DNA of 28,575 bases from Scatosoma sp964504025 (GTDB taxonomy: Bacteria > Bacillota > Clostridia > Christensenellales > Borkfalkiaceae), in NCBI GenBank assembly GCA_964504025.1, contig CAZDCO010000015.1, positions 1 to 28,575 of the forward strand, read 5' to 3'. The notes under the pieces were generated by a model. That model saw nothing but the letters and a program-made list of their open reading frames with translations. It was not told the origin of the DNA and made no database searches. Made by a program: the position numbers and the translations under genes. Positions 28,351-28,575 of the stretch are shown one piece after another. The stretch's first letter is position 1. Every line of letters starts with the position of its first letter.

Positions 28351-28575
28351 TTAAACGTAGTAAATCTTCGCGTCGGTCAACCAATCGTTCAAGTCTCCAA
28401 TGGAAATACTCTTCCATTTGTTTGCCGTACCGTGATAATATACGGTAGTCAGCGACGTGTAACCAAAGAACGCTTCCGTTCCGATACTCGTTACATCGTC
28501 ACCAATCGTTACACTCGTCCACGAAGAGCAACCTCTGAACGCCATATCATCGATACTCGTTACATCGTCAGGAAT
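28351..28575 (-). CDS. BspA-like leucine-rich repeat (LRR_5) protein, C-terminal part, cut by window edge
   Basis: The last 74 codons of a gene that continues past 28575. Two repeats of the BspA/LRR_5 type are seen, IPDDVTSIDDMAFRGCSSWTSV and IGDDVTSIGTEAFFGYTSL, then TVYYHGTANKWKSISIGD and a short closing segment NDWLTDAKIYYV. These repeats are typical of surface proteins of gut Firmicutes and other host-associated microbes. The N-terminus, and with it any signal peptide or anchor, is outside the window. Base composition is more A/T-rich than the neighbours, a hint of a different history. Confidence 0.85.
   Translation of the reverse strand: MPDDVTSIDDMAFRGCSSWTSVTIGDDVTSIGTEAFFGYTSLTTVYYHGTANKWKSISIGDLNDWLTDAKIYYV

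Noticed and set aside
1..28575. tRNA, rRNA or CRISPR loci
   Set aside because: No T-arm GTTCGA-type cores in a cloverleaf context, no rRNA segments and no regularly spaced direct repeats with unique spacers were seen on either strand.

Overview
This 28.6-kb window looks like chromosome from an uncultured, probably spore-capable member of the Clostridia (Firmicutes). The basis is the rplL-rplJ-rplA-rplK-nusG-secE-rpmG order, an adjacent spmA-spmB pair (spore maturation), a metG-tatD-ksgA housekeeping run, a GTP-type PEP carboxykinase, a TatD-associated radical SAM protein and promoters of the TTGACA/TTTACA-17-TATAAT type. The species cannot be named from the sequence. No plasmid, phage, transposase, rRNA, tRNA or CRISPR was seen.

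Layout: 1-3160 is the ribosomal protein/nusG/secE block on the minus strand, with an L10 leader attenuator in front of rplJ. 3270-3860 is a scarred intergenic stretch holding a dispersed palindromic repeat, a copied 3'-UTR/terminator and a 5'-truncated MarR gene. 3882-6590 (minus) carries an aminotransferase, a small 2[4Fe-4S] ferredoxin and a cysteine desulfurase. 6868-9637 (plus) carries an EF-G-like GTPase and a PAP2 phosphatase. 9717-14789 (minus) is metG-tatD-radical SAM-ksgA, with a perfect in-frame 462-bp tandem duplication inside tatD. 14950-16962 (plus) carries spmA-spmB and mntP. 16963-17428 is repeats and terminators. 17429-19207 (minus) is pckG. 19426-22718 (plus) is a small orphan gene and the proBAC proline pathway. 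22791-24430 (minus) is a tandem pair of RimK-like ATP-grasp genes. 24664-28246 (plus) is an OmpR-type two-component system, translationally coupled to an 8-TM membrane protein and a small 2-TM protein, followed by a separately promoted paralog of that small protein. The window ends in the 3' end of a BspA-like LRR gene (minus).

Two results stand out. First, TTACA-like half-sites repeat at exactly 11-bp steps in front of the two-component operon (three sites) and again in front of the downstream small membrane gene (four sites). That is the geometry of OmpR/PhoB/PhoP-family operators, so the window may hold a complete autoregulated signalling module with its target. Second, three genes (cysteine desulfurase, PAP2, mntP) have good promoters whose -10 box lies only 6-9 nt before the ATG, with no Shine-Dalgarno sequence, which predicts leaderless mRNAs. 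The tatD duplication is either a very recent mutation or an assembly error and should be checked first in reads.
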